Shown here piece after piece: positions 40,454-50,656 of a stretch of DNA of 64,000 bases. Each line of letters starts with the position of its first letter. Within the stretch, counting starts at the first letter, position 1. Position numbers and translations under genes: made by a program. The stretch covers positions 1 to 64,000 of the forward strand of contig NZ_JACOGG010000018.1 in assembly GCF_014284365.1 (NCBI RefSeq), given 5' to 3'. Under the pieces are notes generated by a model. The model had not been told where the DNA came from. It worked only from the letters and a program-made list of their open reading frames with translations, and ran no database searches. Origin of the DNA: Cognatundibacterium rugosum (lineage in GTDB: Bacteria; Pseudomonadota; Gammaproteobacteria; Burkholderiales; Burkholderiaceae_D).

Positions 40454-41773
40454 ATGGCGTTGAATAATTTATTGCTGGTCATTGCTGCGTTTTTTCTGGT
40501 TCTGTTAAATGGTTTTTTTGTTGCCGCAGAATTTGGGCTGGTCAAGCTGCGGCAAACAAGGGTGCGCAGTATTGCGAGAAGCGCGGGATTTCGCGGCCGC
40601 TTATTGGCAACCGTCCACCAACATCTGGATACCTACCTGTCCGCTTGCCAACTAGGGATCACGCTGGCCTCATTGGGCTTGGGATGGATTGGTGAACCGG
40701 CATTTGCACGCCTGCTTGAACCACTCTTTGCACTGGCCGGTGTCACTTCTCAGGAACTGATACACGGCGTCTCGTTTTTCTTCGCCTTCTTTGTCATTTC
40801 CTTTCTGCATATCGTGGTTGGCGAGCTCGCACCAAAATCAATGGCGATCCGTATGCCGGAAAAAGTCTCGTTATGGACTGCGCCTGCTTTGTACGCGTTT
40901 TACTGGATCATGTTTCCGGCCATCTGGACGTTGAATAAAAGCGCAAATAAAGTTTTAAGCTGGCTGGGGCTGGATGCTGCGCATGGTGGCGATGCGCATT
41001 ATTCCCCGGAAGAACTGAAACTGATCCTACGCGGCGGGCATGACGGTGATAAAGAAACCCGTGATGAATGGAGCATCATGGCGCAGGTATTGGATTTTGG
41101 CGGATTGGAAATTTCTGACCTGATGCGTCCGATTAATGAAGTGGCTGCTATGTATAAATCTGCCACGCTGGAAGAAAACATGGCGACTGCCATGCGCAAT
41201 CGCTTTAGCCGTTATCCGTATTTTGATGAGGATGAAAAAACCGTGCTGGGCATGTTGCACATGAAAGATCTGTTTTTGGCACAGCAGGCGGGCAAACCTT
41301 TGGATGATCTGAGCAAACACCTGCGTCAGGTTGAATATGTGCCGCCAACTATGCCCGCGCTGGAATTATTCCGTCGTTTTCGTAAAGGCGCGCCGCATTT
41401 CGCGATTGTCGGTCACAAAGGCAGCAAGCCGGTTGGGTTTTTGACGCTGGATAACCTGCTGGGTGCGCTGGTCGGGCAAATCCGTGACGAATTCCGTCAA
41501 AATGAAAATGACTGGACTTTACTGGACGACGGTACCCTGATCGGTAAAGGCAGCCTGCCTTTATACACGCTGGGTATGGCACTGGGATTTGATCTCGATA
41601 ACGATGAGGTAGAGTCTATCGGCGGCCTGATCATGCAACAATTAGGTGATTTACCAACTGAAGGACAAAAAATCACCTTTGAGCGTTTTGATGCCGTCGT
41701 CAAAAAAATGAATGGTCCACGAATTGTGCTGGTTCGCATCCACCCCAAACTGGAACCGGATAACGAGGGCTAA
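40454..41773 (+). CDS. HlyC/CorC-family membrane protein (CNNM/DUF21-CBS)
   Basis: A 439-residue protein with an N-terminal DUF21 (CNNM) membrane domain (four helices within residues 5-150, containing FFVAAEFGLVKLRQTR and the HIVVGELAPKSMAI signature), a tandem CBS pair (about 210-335) and a C-terminal CorC_HlyC domain (NDWTLLDDGTLIGKGSLPL onwards). Family members are linked to magnesium or cobalt efflux; the old hemolysin name is not informative. GAGAG precedes the ATG. Confidence 0.9.
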   Translation: MALNNLLLVIAAFFLVLLNGFFVAAEFGLVKLRQTRVRSIARSAGFRGRLLATVHQHLDTYLSACQLGITLASLGLGWIGEPAFARLLEPLFALAGVTSQELIHGVSFFFAFFVISFLHIVVGELAPKSMAIRMPEKVSLWTAPALYAFYWIMFPAIWTLNKSANKVLSWLGLDAAHGGDAHYSPEELKLILRGGHDGDKETRDEWSIMAQVLDFGGLEISDLMRPINEVAAMYKSATLEENMATAMRNRFSRYPYFDEDEKTVLGMLHMKDLFLAQQAGKPLDDLSKHLRQVEYVPPTMPALELFRRFRKGAPHFAIVGHKGSKPVGFLTLDNLLGALVGQIRDEFRQNENDWTLLDDGTLIGKGSLPLYTLGMALGFDLDNDEVESIGGLIMQQLGDLPTEGQKITFERFDAVVKKMNGPRIVLVRIHPKLEPDNEG

Positions 41774-42125
41774 ATCGCTGTCTACAGGCTGGATGAATAA
41801 AGCATGACGTCCAGCCTGATCGACGCACTGACCTTGTCTCTTCGCTATTTTCTCACCGCCCGCAGCTGACACTGTCTGCTTGCTTCAGTGCCCCGGCCTC
41901 GCCTGTCTGCCCACCAAGCGCATTATTAATGAAAACAATTGTTTCCTTAGGGGATGAATTGCGCTTTGTGCGGCTGAGTCTTGTTGTCTAAGTCTGACAC
42001 TTGTTTGACAATGGGTAATAAGTCTTCGGTATTTACTAAAAGTATTTGTTACGCGAACTAACATAGTAGTTGGAGAGAGTTCGTGCACCCTTCACGCCTT
42101 ACATTGCGAACCTGAGGATAGTGGA
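41774..42125 (+). other. Intergenic, with a possible promoter for the GGDEF-EAL gene
   Basis: No gene was seen. A perfect TTGACA box at 42005-42010 with TATTTA 19 bases downstream is a possible, somewhat stretched sigma-70 promoter; the start codon follows about 90 bases later. Confidence 0.35.
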
Positions 42126-45100
42126 ATGATTGCTGATCAGAGTTTATCTGTCTTTACTCGCAGCTTTTGGCTGACGCTGGTGTCATTTGCGCTGTTCGCA
42201 CTGGCTTTTGTGTTCTATTTTCAGTCGGAAAAACAAATTGATCGTATCAACGAAAACCGGGTTTTGTCGCACGATTTATCGGAAGAGTTGTTACAGACCT
42301 CAGATGATCTGACTCGCATGGTACGTAGTTACGTCGTCACCGGTGATCTGACTTACAAAAATTACTATTTTTACATATTGGATGTGAGGGAGGGAAAGCA
42401 ACCCCGTCCAGCGAATGGTCGCCATAGCTTTTGGGATCTGACGCCCGGTGAAGGCGGACAGCCGCGTACCGAGGGTAGCCGGGGCATCCCTTTGATGCAA
42501 CTGATGCAAAAGGCTGGCCTCAATGAACAGGAGTTCACCCAGCTGGAGTTAGCAAAAACCAATTCAGATATCCTGACTAAGATAGAGCGTGAAGCGATGT
42601 ATCTGGTTGAAAATCCAGGTCCTAACGTAGACCTCAGCCGTGACCGCGCGATCCGGATGTTACATGATGAGGCTTATCGTGCTGCCAAGTTTTCTATCAT
42701 ACGTCCGATCGAAGAAGCGCACGAGCTGATGGAGCGCCGGCTGCAACAGGCATTGGCAGACGCTGAAAAACATACAGATCAATTGCGTTTGCTATTCATG
42801 CTGATCGGCTTTATCACGGTAGGTTTGCTATGGCATGCCTATCGCTCGTTATCGCGGGTCCTGGGTGCGAATGTCAGCGCCCTGCATGCCAGTCTGGTGA
42901 GTCTCGGCAAAGGAGAATTTGATCAGCCAGCACCGGTAACAGATTATCACGGTGACAGTGTCATGGGCTGGATTCAGGTCACACAGGGCAGACTGGCGCA
43001 GATACAGCAGCAGAAGTATGCTGAGGAACAAAAAAATCAGCGTATTAATCAATTGTATCTGGCACTCGCACAATGCAATCAGTCGATATTGCGCATCACG
43101 GAGCAGCAAGATCTGTTTCCGCGAATTTGTCGTGATGCAGTCATTCTGGCTGGGCTGAAGATGGCTTGGGTCGCAATTTATGACAAAAGACAGAACCGTT
43201 TCTTCGCACCTGCCTGGTTCGGCGTTGGTGTGGATGAGCTGGAGTACAACCAGTTTTTTCAAAGTGAAGAGTCGGGGCAAAGTCATTTATTGCAAACACA
43301 GGCCTTACTCGCGAATCAGGCAATATGGTGCCAGGATTTGACTGACCCGACATTGCCTTTAGAAATGCGTATGATGGCGCAGCGCCATGGCTGGGGCTCT
43401 GCTGCTGTGCTTCCCTTGTCTACCCATCAGCAAGTAGTCGGTACTTTCAATCTCTATGCCGAATCCCAGGGGGCATTTGATGAAGTGGTGCAGACTTTGT
43501 TATCGGAGTTTGTCATTGATGTCGGTCATGTGTTAAATCGCTTCGAACTCGAGGAAGAAAAACAGCATGCCTTGCACATGGAAGAGCTGCGCAGCTTTAT
43601 GCTGGAAAAGGTGACTGCTGCAATTGGCCTGCAAGAACTGTTGCACGAAGTGGTCCTTAAAGTGGAGTCGATGTTTCCCGATTGTATATGTTCGATACTG
43701 TTGCTCGATAGTGATGGCGTCAGTATCAAAACAGGTGCGACGCCAAGCTTGCCGGATTTTTACAGCAACGCGATTCATGGCGTGCATGTCGGTCCCGGTG
43801 TCGGATCCTGTGGCAATACCATTGCGACTGGTAAGCGCACTATTGTGTCGGATCTATCTGCCCACCCCTATTGGAAAGACTATTGGCCACTGGCTGAAAA
43901 AGCCGGATTGCGTGCATGCTGGTCGGAGCCAATATTCTCTTCTGCGGCTCAACCGATTGGTGCGTTTGCGATATATCACGAAGAAGTACGGGAACCTTCG
44001 GAGTTCTTTTTACATTTGTTAGAGATGGCTGCCGGTCTGATTGCGATAGGCATAGAGCGTAAGCAATCTGGCGATACCCTGCGCAAACTCTCACAAGCGG
44101 TTGCGCAAAGCTCAAACGCTATCATCATCGTCGATCAGCGAATACAAATTGAGTATGCGAATAGCTGCTATCTGCAAAATGTAGGTATGACGCTGGAGCA
44201 GGTCAAAGGCAAAAAACCTAGTCTCTTACGTTCAGGTAAAACACCGGCAGCGACCTATATAGAAATGTGGGATAGTCTGAATCAGGGGGAGAGCTGGAAA
44301 GGTGAGTTAATCAATCGCTATGCCGATGGCATAGAACACGTAGATCTGACACATATTTCACCCATCCGCGATGAGCATGGCGTGGTGACCCATTTTCTGG
44401 CGATACAGGAAGACATCACCGATAAGAAGAAAAACGATGAGCGTATCCGTCACCTGGCCCATTATGATGCGCTGACCGGCTTGCCTAACCGAACGCTACT
44501 CGAAGAAAAAACCCGTGCTGCACTGAGGATTGCAGAGAAAAATCAGGAAAAAATTGCTTTGATGTTTCTTGATCTGGATCACTTTAAGGATGTGAACGAT
44601 ACCCTGGGGCATAGCACAGGCGATGCCATGCTGATCGACCTGGCTGGGCGCTTGACCGGTAATTTGCGGGAAGACGATGTGGTGTCGCGGTTGGGAGGGG
44701 ATGAGTTCATTATTTTGCTCACGAACATCAATGAGCACAAAGTAGAGAAAGTGGTGCAAAAGATGATCGATGTCGTCAGTGCACCGTTCACGATCAATGG
44801 CTTTGAACTCAATGTCACGCCATCGATAGGCATAGCGATGTATCCTTGCGATGGGAGTGATTTAGAAACCTTATCACGCAATGCTGATGCCGCGATGTAT
44901 ATGGCGAAGCACTCTGGCAGAAACACGTTCCGTTTCTTCACACAAGAAATGCAGGAGCGCTCATTACGCCACCTGGAATTAGTGAATGCCTTACGCCATG
45001 CTTTGAATTTGAACCAGTTTGAATTGCATTATCAGCCGCAAATATCCTTGCTCGACGATCGCGTGATAGGTGCAGAAGCCTTGCTGCGCTGGCGTCACCC

Positions 45101-45782
45101 TGTATTAGGAATGGTCTCACCCGCTGAGTTTATTCCGGTTGCCGAAGAAAGCGGCATGATATTAGAAATCGGAGAATGGGTCATGCATACTGCAGTCAAT
45201 CAGTTGCGAGACTGGCGTGCTGCCGGTATGCCGGAGTTGCTGATGGCGGTGAACTTGTCGGCGGTACAGTTTCGCCATAAAGACTTGCCTGAAATGGTGG
45301 CCAGAATTTTGCGCGAAGCTGCCGTGCCGCCATCTTGTCTGGAGCTGGAGCTGACAGAGAGCGTGGCCATGCATGAACCGCTGACAGCCATTACGATTAT
45401 GAATCAGTTACATGAACAGGGCGTACGTATGTCGATTGACGATTTTGGCACGGGTTATTCGTCGCTCAGCTATTTAAAGCAATTCAAAGTATATAAGTTA
45501 AAAATAGACCAGTCCTTTGTGCGTGACATTACCAGCGATCCGGAAGATAAAGCGATAGTCAGTGCCGTCATCAGCATGGCGCGCAACCTAGGGCTGATGA
45601 CCATCGCCGAGGGAGTAGAAACACCGGAGCAGCTTGCTTTCCTGCGACAGCATGCCTGTGATGAAGTGCAGGGGTATTTATTTTCCAGACCACTGCCGGC
45701 GTCGCAATTTGCAGAATTTTTGCAGCAGAGTTTTAAGCCTGAACCGGCGCTTTCCCAAGCTCAGCTCAAAGGCTGGCACTGA
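42126..45782 (+). CDS. Membrane sensor GGDEF-EAL protein with GAF and PAS domains
   Basis: A 1218-residue cyclic-di-GMP enzyme. Order: membrane helix 1 (about 13-33), periplasmic part, membrane helix 2 (about 221-243), two GAF-like domains (about 320-490 and 500-640), a PAS domain (about 650-775), GGDEF (motif intact at 857-861, RLGGDEF) and EAL (E984-L986, with DDFGTGYSS and DEVQGYLFS also present). Both catalytic domains look competent, so it could make or degrade c-di-GMP. An HD-GYP phosphodiesterase lies 3.6 kb further on. Confidence 0.92.
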   Translation: MIADQSLSVFTRSFWLTLVSFALFALAFVFYFQSEKQIDRINENRVLSHDLSEELLQTSDDLTRMVRSYVVTGDLTYKNYYFYILDVREGKQPRPANGRHSFWDLTPGEGGQPRTEGSRGIPLMQLMQKAGLNEQEFTQLELAKTNSDILTKIEREAMYLVENPGPNVDLSRDRAIRMLHDEAYRAAKFSIIRPIEEAHELMERRLQQALADAEKHTDQLRLLFMLIGFITVGLLWHAYRSLSRVLGANVSALHASLVSLGKGEFDQPAPVTDYHGDSVMGWIQVTQGRLAQIQQQKYAEEQKNQRINQLYLALAQCNQSILRITEQQDLFPRICRDAVILAGLKMAWVAIYDKRQNRFFAPAWFGVGVDELEYNQFFQSEESGQSHLLQTQALLANQAIWCQDLTDPTLPLEMRMMAQRHGWGSAAVLPLSTHQQVVGTFNLYAESQGAFDEVVQTLLSEFVIDVGHVLNRFELEEEKQHALHMEELRSFMLEKVTAAIGLQELLHEVVLKVESMFPDCICSILLLDSDGVSIKTGATPSLPDFYSNAIHGVHVGPGVGSCGNTIATGKRTIVSDLSAHPYWKDYWPLAEKAGLRACWSEPIFSSAAQPIGAFAIYHEEVREPSEFFLHLLEMAAGLIAIGIERKQSGDTLRKLSQAVAQSSNAIIIVDQRIQIEYANSCYLQNVGMTLEQVKGKKPSLLRSGKTPAATYIEMWDSLNQGESWKGELINRYADGIEHVDLTHISPIRDEHGVVTHFLAIQEDITDKKKNDERIRHLAHYDALTGLPNRTLLEEKTRAALRIAEKNQEKIALMFLDLDHFKDVNDTLGHSTGDAMLIDLAGRLTGNLREDDVVSRLGGDEFIILLTNINEHKVEKVVQKMIDVVSAPFTINGFELNVTPSIGIAMYPCDGSDLETLSRNADAAMYMAKHSGRNTFRFFTQEMQERSLRHLELVNALRHALNLNQFELHYQPQISLLDDRVIGAEALLRWRHPVLGMVSPAEFIPVAEESGMILEIGEWVMHTAVNQLRDWRAAGMPELLMAVNLSAVQFRHKDLPEMVARILREAAVPPSCLELELTESVAMHEPLTAITIMNQLHEQGVRMSIDDFGTGYSSLSYLKQFKVYKLKIDQSFVRDITSDPEDKAIVSAVISMARNLGLMTIAEGVETPEQLAFLRQHACDEVQGYLFSRPLPASQFAEFLQQSFKPEPALSQAQLKGWH

Positions 45783-45821
45783 GTGCGGGATGGCGCCGCT
45801 GCGTCATCCTTGGTCATTGGC

Positions 45822-46931
45822 TTAGTCACCAAGGCAGATGCCCAAATCGCGCGCAGTCTGCAAGGTGTCGCTGTCTGCCGGTACAGCTTTCATACGACCA
45901 GCCACTTCTGCCAGCGGTACATAATTCACGTTGGGAAAGGCTAAAGCTACCATGACTCCCGACATGTCCTGTTCCAGTGCACGTACCGCAGCAGCACCGA
46001 AGCGCAACGCGGACACGCGGTCAAATGCGGTTGGGCTGCCGCCACGCAGCAAGTGCCCGAGTACCACGGCACGGGCTTCCTTACCAGTGCTGGCCTGCAG
46101 GCGGTGTGCCAGTTGTTCACCTATGCCACCCAGACGCTCGACATAGCCAGTGCCGGCTGCCTGCAGCACTTCACGTTGCCCTTGTATCGTGGTCGCGCCT
46201 TCGGCGGCCAGTACGATGGAATAGTGATGACCCGCTTGCTCTCTGGCGATCAGAAAGTTGCTGAGCTTAGCGTGGTCATATGGAATTTCTGGCAGCAATA
46301 TCGCATGGGCATGGCTGGCCAGCCCGCTGTGTAAAGCAATCCAGCCCGCGTAACGTCCCATCACTTCTACCACCATAATGCGCTGATGGGCAGAAGCTGT
46401 GCTGTGCAGACGATCCACACATTCTGTGGCGAAGGCGACTGCGGTATCAAAGCCAAAGGTGGTGAAGGTTTTATCCAAATCATTGTCTATGGTCTTGGGA
46501 ACGCCAATCACACGCAGCCCCTGTTCATGTAAGGCATTCGCAATTGTCAGCGTACCATCTCTACCGATGCAGACCAGCGCGTCAATCTGGTGTGCTTGCA
46601 GGGCACGGTGTATGTCAGGCGTGCGATCACATTCTTGTACGCTGCCGTCGGGCAGGGTGGTTGGATAGCGCAGTGGATTTCCATGGTTGGTGGTGCCTAG
46701 TATGGTTCCCCCCAAATGGGAAATCTGTTCCACCATTTGTATGCTGAGCGGGACGATGCCGTCTTGCGGGTAGCGGTCAGGCCGCAATATGCCGTTGAAA
46801 CCTTCGCGGATACCAAAGCATTCCCATTGTCGTTGATGAGCTGCTTTAACGATCGCATGGATCACCGCGTTTAAACCTGGCGCGTCACCGCCACCGGTAC
46901 TGATTGCAATGCGACGGATGGCAGTATTCAT
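45822..46931 (-). CDS. pfkA: 6-phosphofructokinase, with an unusual active-site residue
   Basis: It phosphorylates fructose 6-phosphate in glycolysis. The 369-residue protein has GGGDAPGLN at the nucleotide site, PKTIDNDLDKT with the catalytic Asp, MGRYAGWIAL and LLRGGSPTAFDR for substrate binding. The nucleotide-binding motif normally read as GGDGT or GGDGS is GRDGT here: residue 124 is Arg (AGA) where Gly is expected. Gly126 at the ATP/PPi-discriminating place points to ATP. AGA is a single-base change from GGA and a rare codon in this chromosome, so a mutation or base-call error is possible. The symbol is by family only. Confidence 0.85.
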   Translation of the reverse strand: MNTAIRRIAISTGGGDAPGLNAVIHAIVKAAHQRQWECFGIREGFNGILRPDRYPQDGIVPLSIQMVEQISHLGGTILGTTNHGNPLRYPTTLPDGSVQECDRTPDIHRALQAHQIDALVCIGRDGTLTIANALHEQGLRVIGVPKTIDNDLDKTFTTFGFDTAVAFATECVDRLHSTASAHQRIMVVEVMGRYAGWIALHSGLASHAHAILLPEIPYDHAKLSNFLIAREQAGHHYSIVLAAEGATTIQGQREVLQAAGTGYVERLGGIGEQLAHRLQASTGKEARAVVLGHLLRGGSPTAFDRVSALRFGAAAVRALEQDMSGVMVALAFPNVNYVPLAEVAGRMKAVPADSDTLQTARDLGICLGD

Positions 46932-46970
46932 GGGGATTTCCTTTGTCGTCCGAATAGGGTCAAAACGGTC

Positions 46971-47831
46971 TCAAAATCGATTGAGCGGTATTTTTAAATA
47001 ATGCACTCCGTCCGATTCCGCCGGCGGGAAGGTACCGGCACGGATATTCACCTGTACCGACGGCAGCAACAGGGCCGGCATGTCGAGCTGTGCATCGCGT
47101 TGCTGTCGCATCTGCACAAAGCCAGTTTCACTGATGCCATCCCTGACATGAATGTTATGTGCTTTTTGTTCAGCTACCGTCGTTTCCATGCTGACCGGCC
47201 TGCCAGTGGGCGGATAATCATGGCACAGGAACAGGCGCGTCTCTGGTGGATAGCTCAGCAGCTTTTGGATAGACTGATACAGCTGGTGTGCATCGCCCCC
47301 CGGAAAATCACAGCGTGCCGTACCTACGTCGGGCATAAACAAGGTATCACCGACAAAGATCGCGTCACCTATCTGATACGCCATATCCGCCGGTGTGTGC
47401 CCCGGCACTGCCAGCGCACGGCAGCTCAGGCTGCCTATCTGAAAAACGGACTGATCTTCAAACAGTACGTCAAACTGACTGCCATCGATGGCAAATTCCG
47501 GTTCCAGATGAAAGATGGTTTTGAAGCTTTGCTGAACCAGACCGATGTGCGCGCCGATCGCGATTTGCCCCCCAGCCTGCGTACGCAGATACGCTGCGGC
47601 GGACAAGTGATCGGCATGGGCATGGGTTTCCAGTATCCAGCGTAGTTGCAGACGATGTTCATGCAGAAAGCTGAGCAGCAGATCCGCATTGGTCGTGTTT
47701 GTCCGTCCTGCTTTGGCATCATAATCGAGCACCGGGTCGATAATAGCGGCTGTGCCACCTTCCTCATCAAACACGAGATGGGTTGCGGTCCCTGTCTGTT
47801 TATCGTAAAAGCTGTGTATGTGCGCAGCCAT
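46971..47831 (-). CDS. Persulfide dioxygenase-like MBL-fold hydrolase (Blh/ETHE1-like)
   Basis: A 286-residue metallo-beta-lactamase-fold protein with the metal motif HAHADHL, a second His in VPGHTPADMAY, Asp in VGDTLFMPDVGTARCDFPGG and His in LCHDYPP. The sequence around GTARCDFPGGDAH is typical of persulfide dioxygenases (ETHE1/Blh), which oxidise glutathione persulfide to sulfite. Its divergent neighbour is a TSUP-family exporter that could remove sulfite, a known pairing. Confidence 0.87.
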   Translation of the reverse strand: MAAHIHSFYDKQTGTATHLVFDEEGGTAAIIDPVLDYDAKAGRTNTTNADLLLSFLHEHRLQLRWILETHAHADHLSAAAYLRTQAGGQIAIGAHIGLVQQSFKTIFHLEPEFAIDGSQFDVLFEDQSVFQIGSLSCRALAVPGHTPADMAYQIGDAIFVGDTLFMPDVGTARCDFPGGDAHQLYQSIQKLLSYPPETRLFLCHDYPPTGRPVSMETTVAEQKAHNIHVRDGISETGFVQMRQQRDAQLDMPALLLPSVQVNIRAGTFPPAESDGVHYLKIPLNRF

Positions 47832-47937
47832 AGCGAGGTTTGCCTGAAAATAAGAATGTCAACTATCATAACAAAGTTGTGCTGTTTGCCAATTGTTTTG
47901 TGCGCAGGCAAGCACTCTGTTCTAAGGAGACCATTTG

Positions 47938-48756
47938 TTGCTATTTGCTGAATTCACCGCCCGGATCATCGTTGCCTGTATCGGGCTGATCATCGGTCTT
48001 GTCATGGGTCTGACTGGCGCCGGTGGCGGAATCCTGGCGGTTCCTGCTCTGGTCTACAGCCAGGGATGGAGTATGCAGCAGGCGATGCCTGTGGCTTTGC
48101 TGGCGGTGACTTCCGGTGCGATGATCGGGAGTCTTGAGGGCTTTAGCAAAGGCCTGGTCCGTTATCGCGCCGCAATCGTGATGGCGCTGGCAGGCGCAGT
48201 GCCAACCTGGCTGGGGGTGCAGCTGGCACATCGCTTGTCGCAAACCTGGCTGATGGGAATGTTCGCACTGGTTTTGTTGCTGGCCGCAGCGCGTCTGGCG
48301 GTGCAACTGAAGCAGGATGAAACATGCGAGGATAATAAAACTGCACTGGCGCGTATCAATCAGCAAACCGGGCGTTTTGACTGGACCCCACGCACGGGCG
48401 CGCTGATTGCATCGATAGGCAGTGTGGCGGGGCTGATGACAGGCTTACTAGGGGTAGGTGGTGGCTTTATCATTGTGCCCATGTTGCGTCAATTTACGAA
48501 TCTGAGCATGCATGGCGCAGTCGCGACTTCACTGTTTTTCATTACTCTGGTCGGCAGTATGGGTGTCGGATCGGCGCTGCTGCACGGAGTACGATTGCCC
48601 TTGGTTTTATCCGCAGTTTTTGTGGCTGCGACCATAGCTGGCATGTTAGCCGCGCGCAGGCTGATCAGTCATTTACCGCCGCGTATCGTGCAGCAGGCTT
48701 TTATTGCACTCCTGTGTTGTGTTGCCTTTAGCCTGCTCTGGCGTGCTACGCACTGA
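47938..48756 (+). CDS. Sulfite exporter TauE/SafE (TSUP) family protein
   Basis: A 272-residue inner-membrane protein with about eight predicted helices in two repeats (GLVMGLTGAGGGILAVPALV and GLMTGLLGVGGGFIIVPML are the conserved repeat signatures). No ATG is available. Two adjacent TTG codons at 47935 and 47938 follow AAGGAGA (47924-47930); the second gives the better spacing. It is divergent from the persulfide dioxygenase-like gene, suggesting export of sulfite or a related sulfur anion. Confidence 0.86.
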   Translation: MLFAEFTARIIVACIGLIIGLVMGLTGAGGGILAVPALVYSQGWSMQQAMPVALLAVTSGAMIGSLEGFSKGLVRYRAAIVMALAGAVPTWLGVQLAHRLSQTWLMGMFALVLLLAAARLAVQLKQDETCEDNKTALARINQQTGRFDWTPRTGALIASIGSVAGLMTGLLGVGGGFIIVPMLRQFTNLSMHGAVATSLFFITLVGSMGVGSALLHGVRLPLVLSAVFVAATIAGMLAARRLISHLPPRIVQQAFIALLCCVAFSLLWRATH

Positions 48757-48838
48757 CAGCACCCGTCAGCCTGTAGGGTAACTGGCTGCTCTATGCAGCC
48801 TTCATGCAATTCATGCAAGCTTTCGCATAGGATGCAAC

Positions 48839-49129
48839 TTAGCCTTTGACTGAAATACCAAGTAACACAGTGCCATTGCTCATATGGTCATTGGCACGAC
48901 GCCCCAGGCTCTTACGTCTTCCTTGCGCTTTACGGGTATTGAGCAGGATTGCGCTTTGTGCACCACGCCTGTCCTGTTGTCTGCGGTTGTTCTGGCGTCT
49001 TTCTGTCTGTGGCCAGTCGCTCTGTTGTTGGTGAACATGCGGACCTTTATTTATATGGTTCGCAGGCACGTCAGGCGTATGTTGCTCCAGTGTATGCTTT
49101 ATGGGTGGCATGGGTTTGAGCGGAATCAT
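48839..49129 (-). CDS. Small Arg-rich hypothetical protein
   Basis: Not recognised. A 96-residue basic protein whose central part is dense in Arg and Gln (ERRQNNRRQQDRRGAQSA, then RRKSLGRRAND) and which ends GTVLLGISVKG. The ordered-looking C-terminal half and the absence of competing frames argue for a real gene; the weak ribosome-binding region argues against. It might bind nucleic acid through the Arg clusters, but this is a guess. Confidence 0.45.
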   Translation of the reverse strand: MIPLKPMPPIKHTLEQHTPDVPANHINKGPHVHQQQSDWPQTERRQNNRRQQDRRGAQSAILLNTRKAQGRRKSLGRRANDHMSNGTVLLGISVKG

Positions 49130-49360
49130 CGTGTTCTCACAGAAGTACGTCTACGGTGATGCTGCTAACGTTAGACTTCGCTAAAACTTGAGTGAATAGT
49201 GTAAAACATGGTTAATTTGTGTAAGTATCTCGACATATATTCATGTTTGCTTAAGCTAATATCAAATTATTGCTAAATTGCAACCAAAGAAGGAAGCATG
49301 TAGCGAAGCTGTTATCCAGTTTTATAATCCAGTGTCTTTTCTTTTTTTACTTAAAACTAC

Positions 49361-50647
49361 ATGTGCGCGGCACCTATTACTGTCAATGTTCCGGTTGAGC
49401 AATTATGCATAGGCTTATATGTGCATATAGATTTGCCATGGCTGGAGCACTCATTTGCGCTCAATAGTTTTAAGATCAAAACGGAAGCCGAGCTACAGGC
49501 ATTACGTCAGCTGGGATTGAAAACCCTGCGTGTGAATCCGGCCCGCTCAGATTGCCGGCCACTGGCTCCGGCTGCGGTGGTCGCGCAGGAAGCGCCTGCT
49601 GCGATTGCGCAGCCAACGCCTGAGGAGCTGGAAAAAATCCGTGAAAAGAAAGCCAGGATAGACCGCCTGATCCGGGAGCGCGAAGCGATCGCTGCGTGCG
49701 AAAAACAATTGCTCAAAGCGGCGGGGACACTGAAAAATATTACCCGCAATCTGTTCGCGCGACCGCAAGAGTCGGTGCGCCAGGCGGATGAGTTGATACA
49801 GCAAATGCTGGAGTCTTTGCTGGTCGATAAAGATATCGCGATTCATCTCATGAATGACAAAATCGTGGGCGAAGAGGCGTATTTTCATTCGTTGAATGTG
49901 ACTGTCCTGACCATGATGCTGGCCAAGGAACTCGCGTTTTCCGAGCAGGATATCAAGCTGCTGGGCATAGGGTGTTTATTTCATGATATAGGCAAAATAG
50001 AAATTCCTGACCGGATTGCCAATAAAGCCGGTGAGTTGAGCCGCGCAGAGCAAAACCTGTTGCAACAGCATGTGATGTATGGCCTGCAGATCGCCGATAA
50101 ACTGGCTTTGCCTAAGCCCGTCAAAGATATCATCGCTCAGCATCATGAATACGCCGATGGCGCCGGCTACCCCAATTATCTGCGCGGCGATAAAATCAGC
50201 CCGCTAGCCAGGATCGTAGCGATCACCAATACCTACGATAATTTATGTAACCGGCCGGATCCGGCTGACTCCATGAGTCCCTACGAGGCCATGGCGCATA
50301 TGTTCGGACATATGCGCAAGCAATTTGATACCGCTGCATTGAATCTGTTTATCCGCAGTATGGGCATCTACCCGCCAGGTACCATCGTCAAGTTATCCGA
50401 CGGCACGCTGGGGATGGTGGTGGCGGTCAATTCTGCTAAACCTTTACGTCCCAGTGTGTTGATCTACGATCCGTCAGTTCCTAAAAGCGAAGCCATCATT
50501 CTCGATCTGGAGCATGAAATCTCGGTGGAAATCATAGCCAGTCTGAAACCCGGCCAGCTGGCGCCGGAGGTCTATGACTATCTGAGCCCACGCAAGCGCA
50601 TGACTTACTTTTTCGATACGCAACGCCAGGCTGTTAATCCCCATTGA
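49361..50647 (+). CDS. HD-GYP c-di-GMP phosphodiesterase
   Basis: A 428-residue protein with an N-terminal DUF3391-like domain (about 1-150, starting VPVEQLCIGLYVHIDLPWLEH) and a C-terminal HD-GYP domain. Metal-binding HDIGK is at 208-212, HHE at 261-263 and GYP at 269-271, all intact, so it should hydrolyse c-di-GMP. The mdcDE fusion gene begins 9 bases after its stop, so they may share a transcript, although no functional link is obvious. Confidence 0.92.
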   Translation: MCAAPITVNVPVEQLCIGLYVHIDLPWLEHSFALNSFKIKTEAELQALRQLGLKTLRVNPARSDCRPLAPAAVVAQEAPAAIAQPTPEELEKIREKKARIDRLIREREAIAACEKQLLKAAGTLKNITRNLFARPQESVRQADELIQQMLESLLVDKDIAIHLMNDKIVGEEAYFHSLNVTVLTMMLAKELAFSEQDIKLLGIGCLFHDIGKIEIPDRIANKAGELSRAEQNLLQQHVMYGLQIADKLALPKPVKDIIAQHHEYADGAGYPNYLRGDKISPLARIVAITNTYDNLCNRPDPADSMSPYEAMAHMFGHMRKQFDTAALNLFIRSMGIYPPGTIVKLSDGTLGMVVAVNSAKPLRPSVLIYDPSVPKSEAIILDLEHEISVEIIASLKPGQLAPEVYDYLSPRKRMTYFFDTQRQAVNPH

Positions 50648-50656
50648 TCGGCACGT

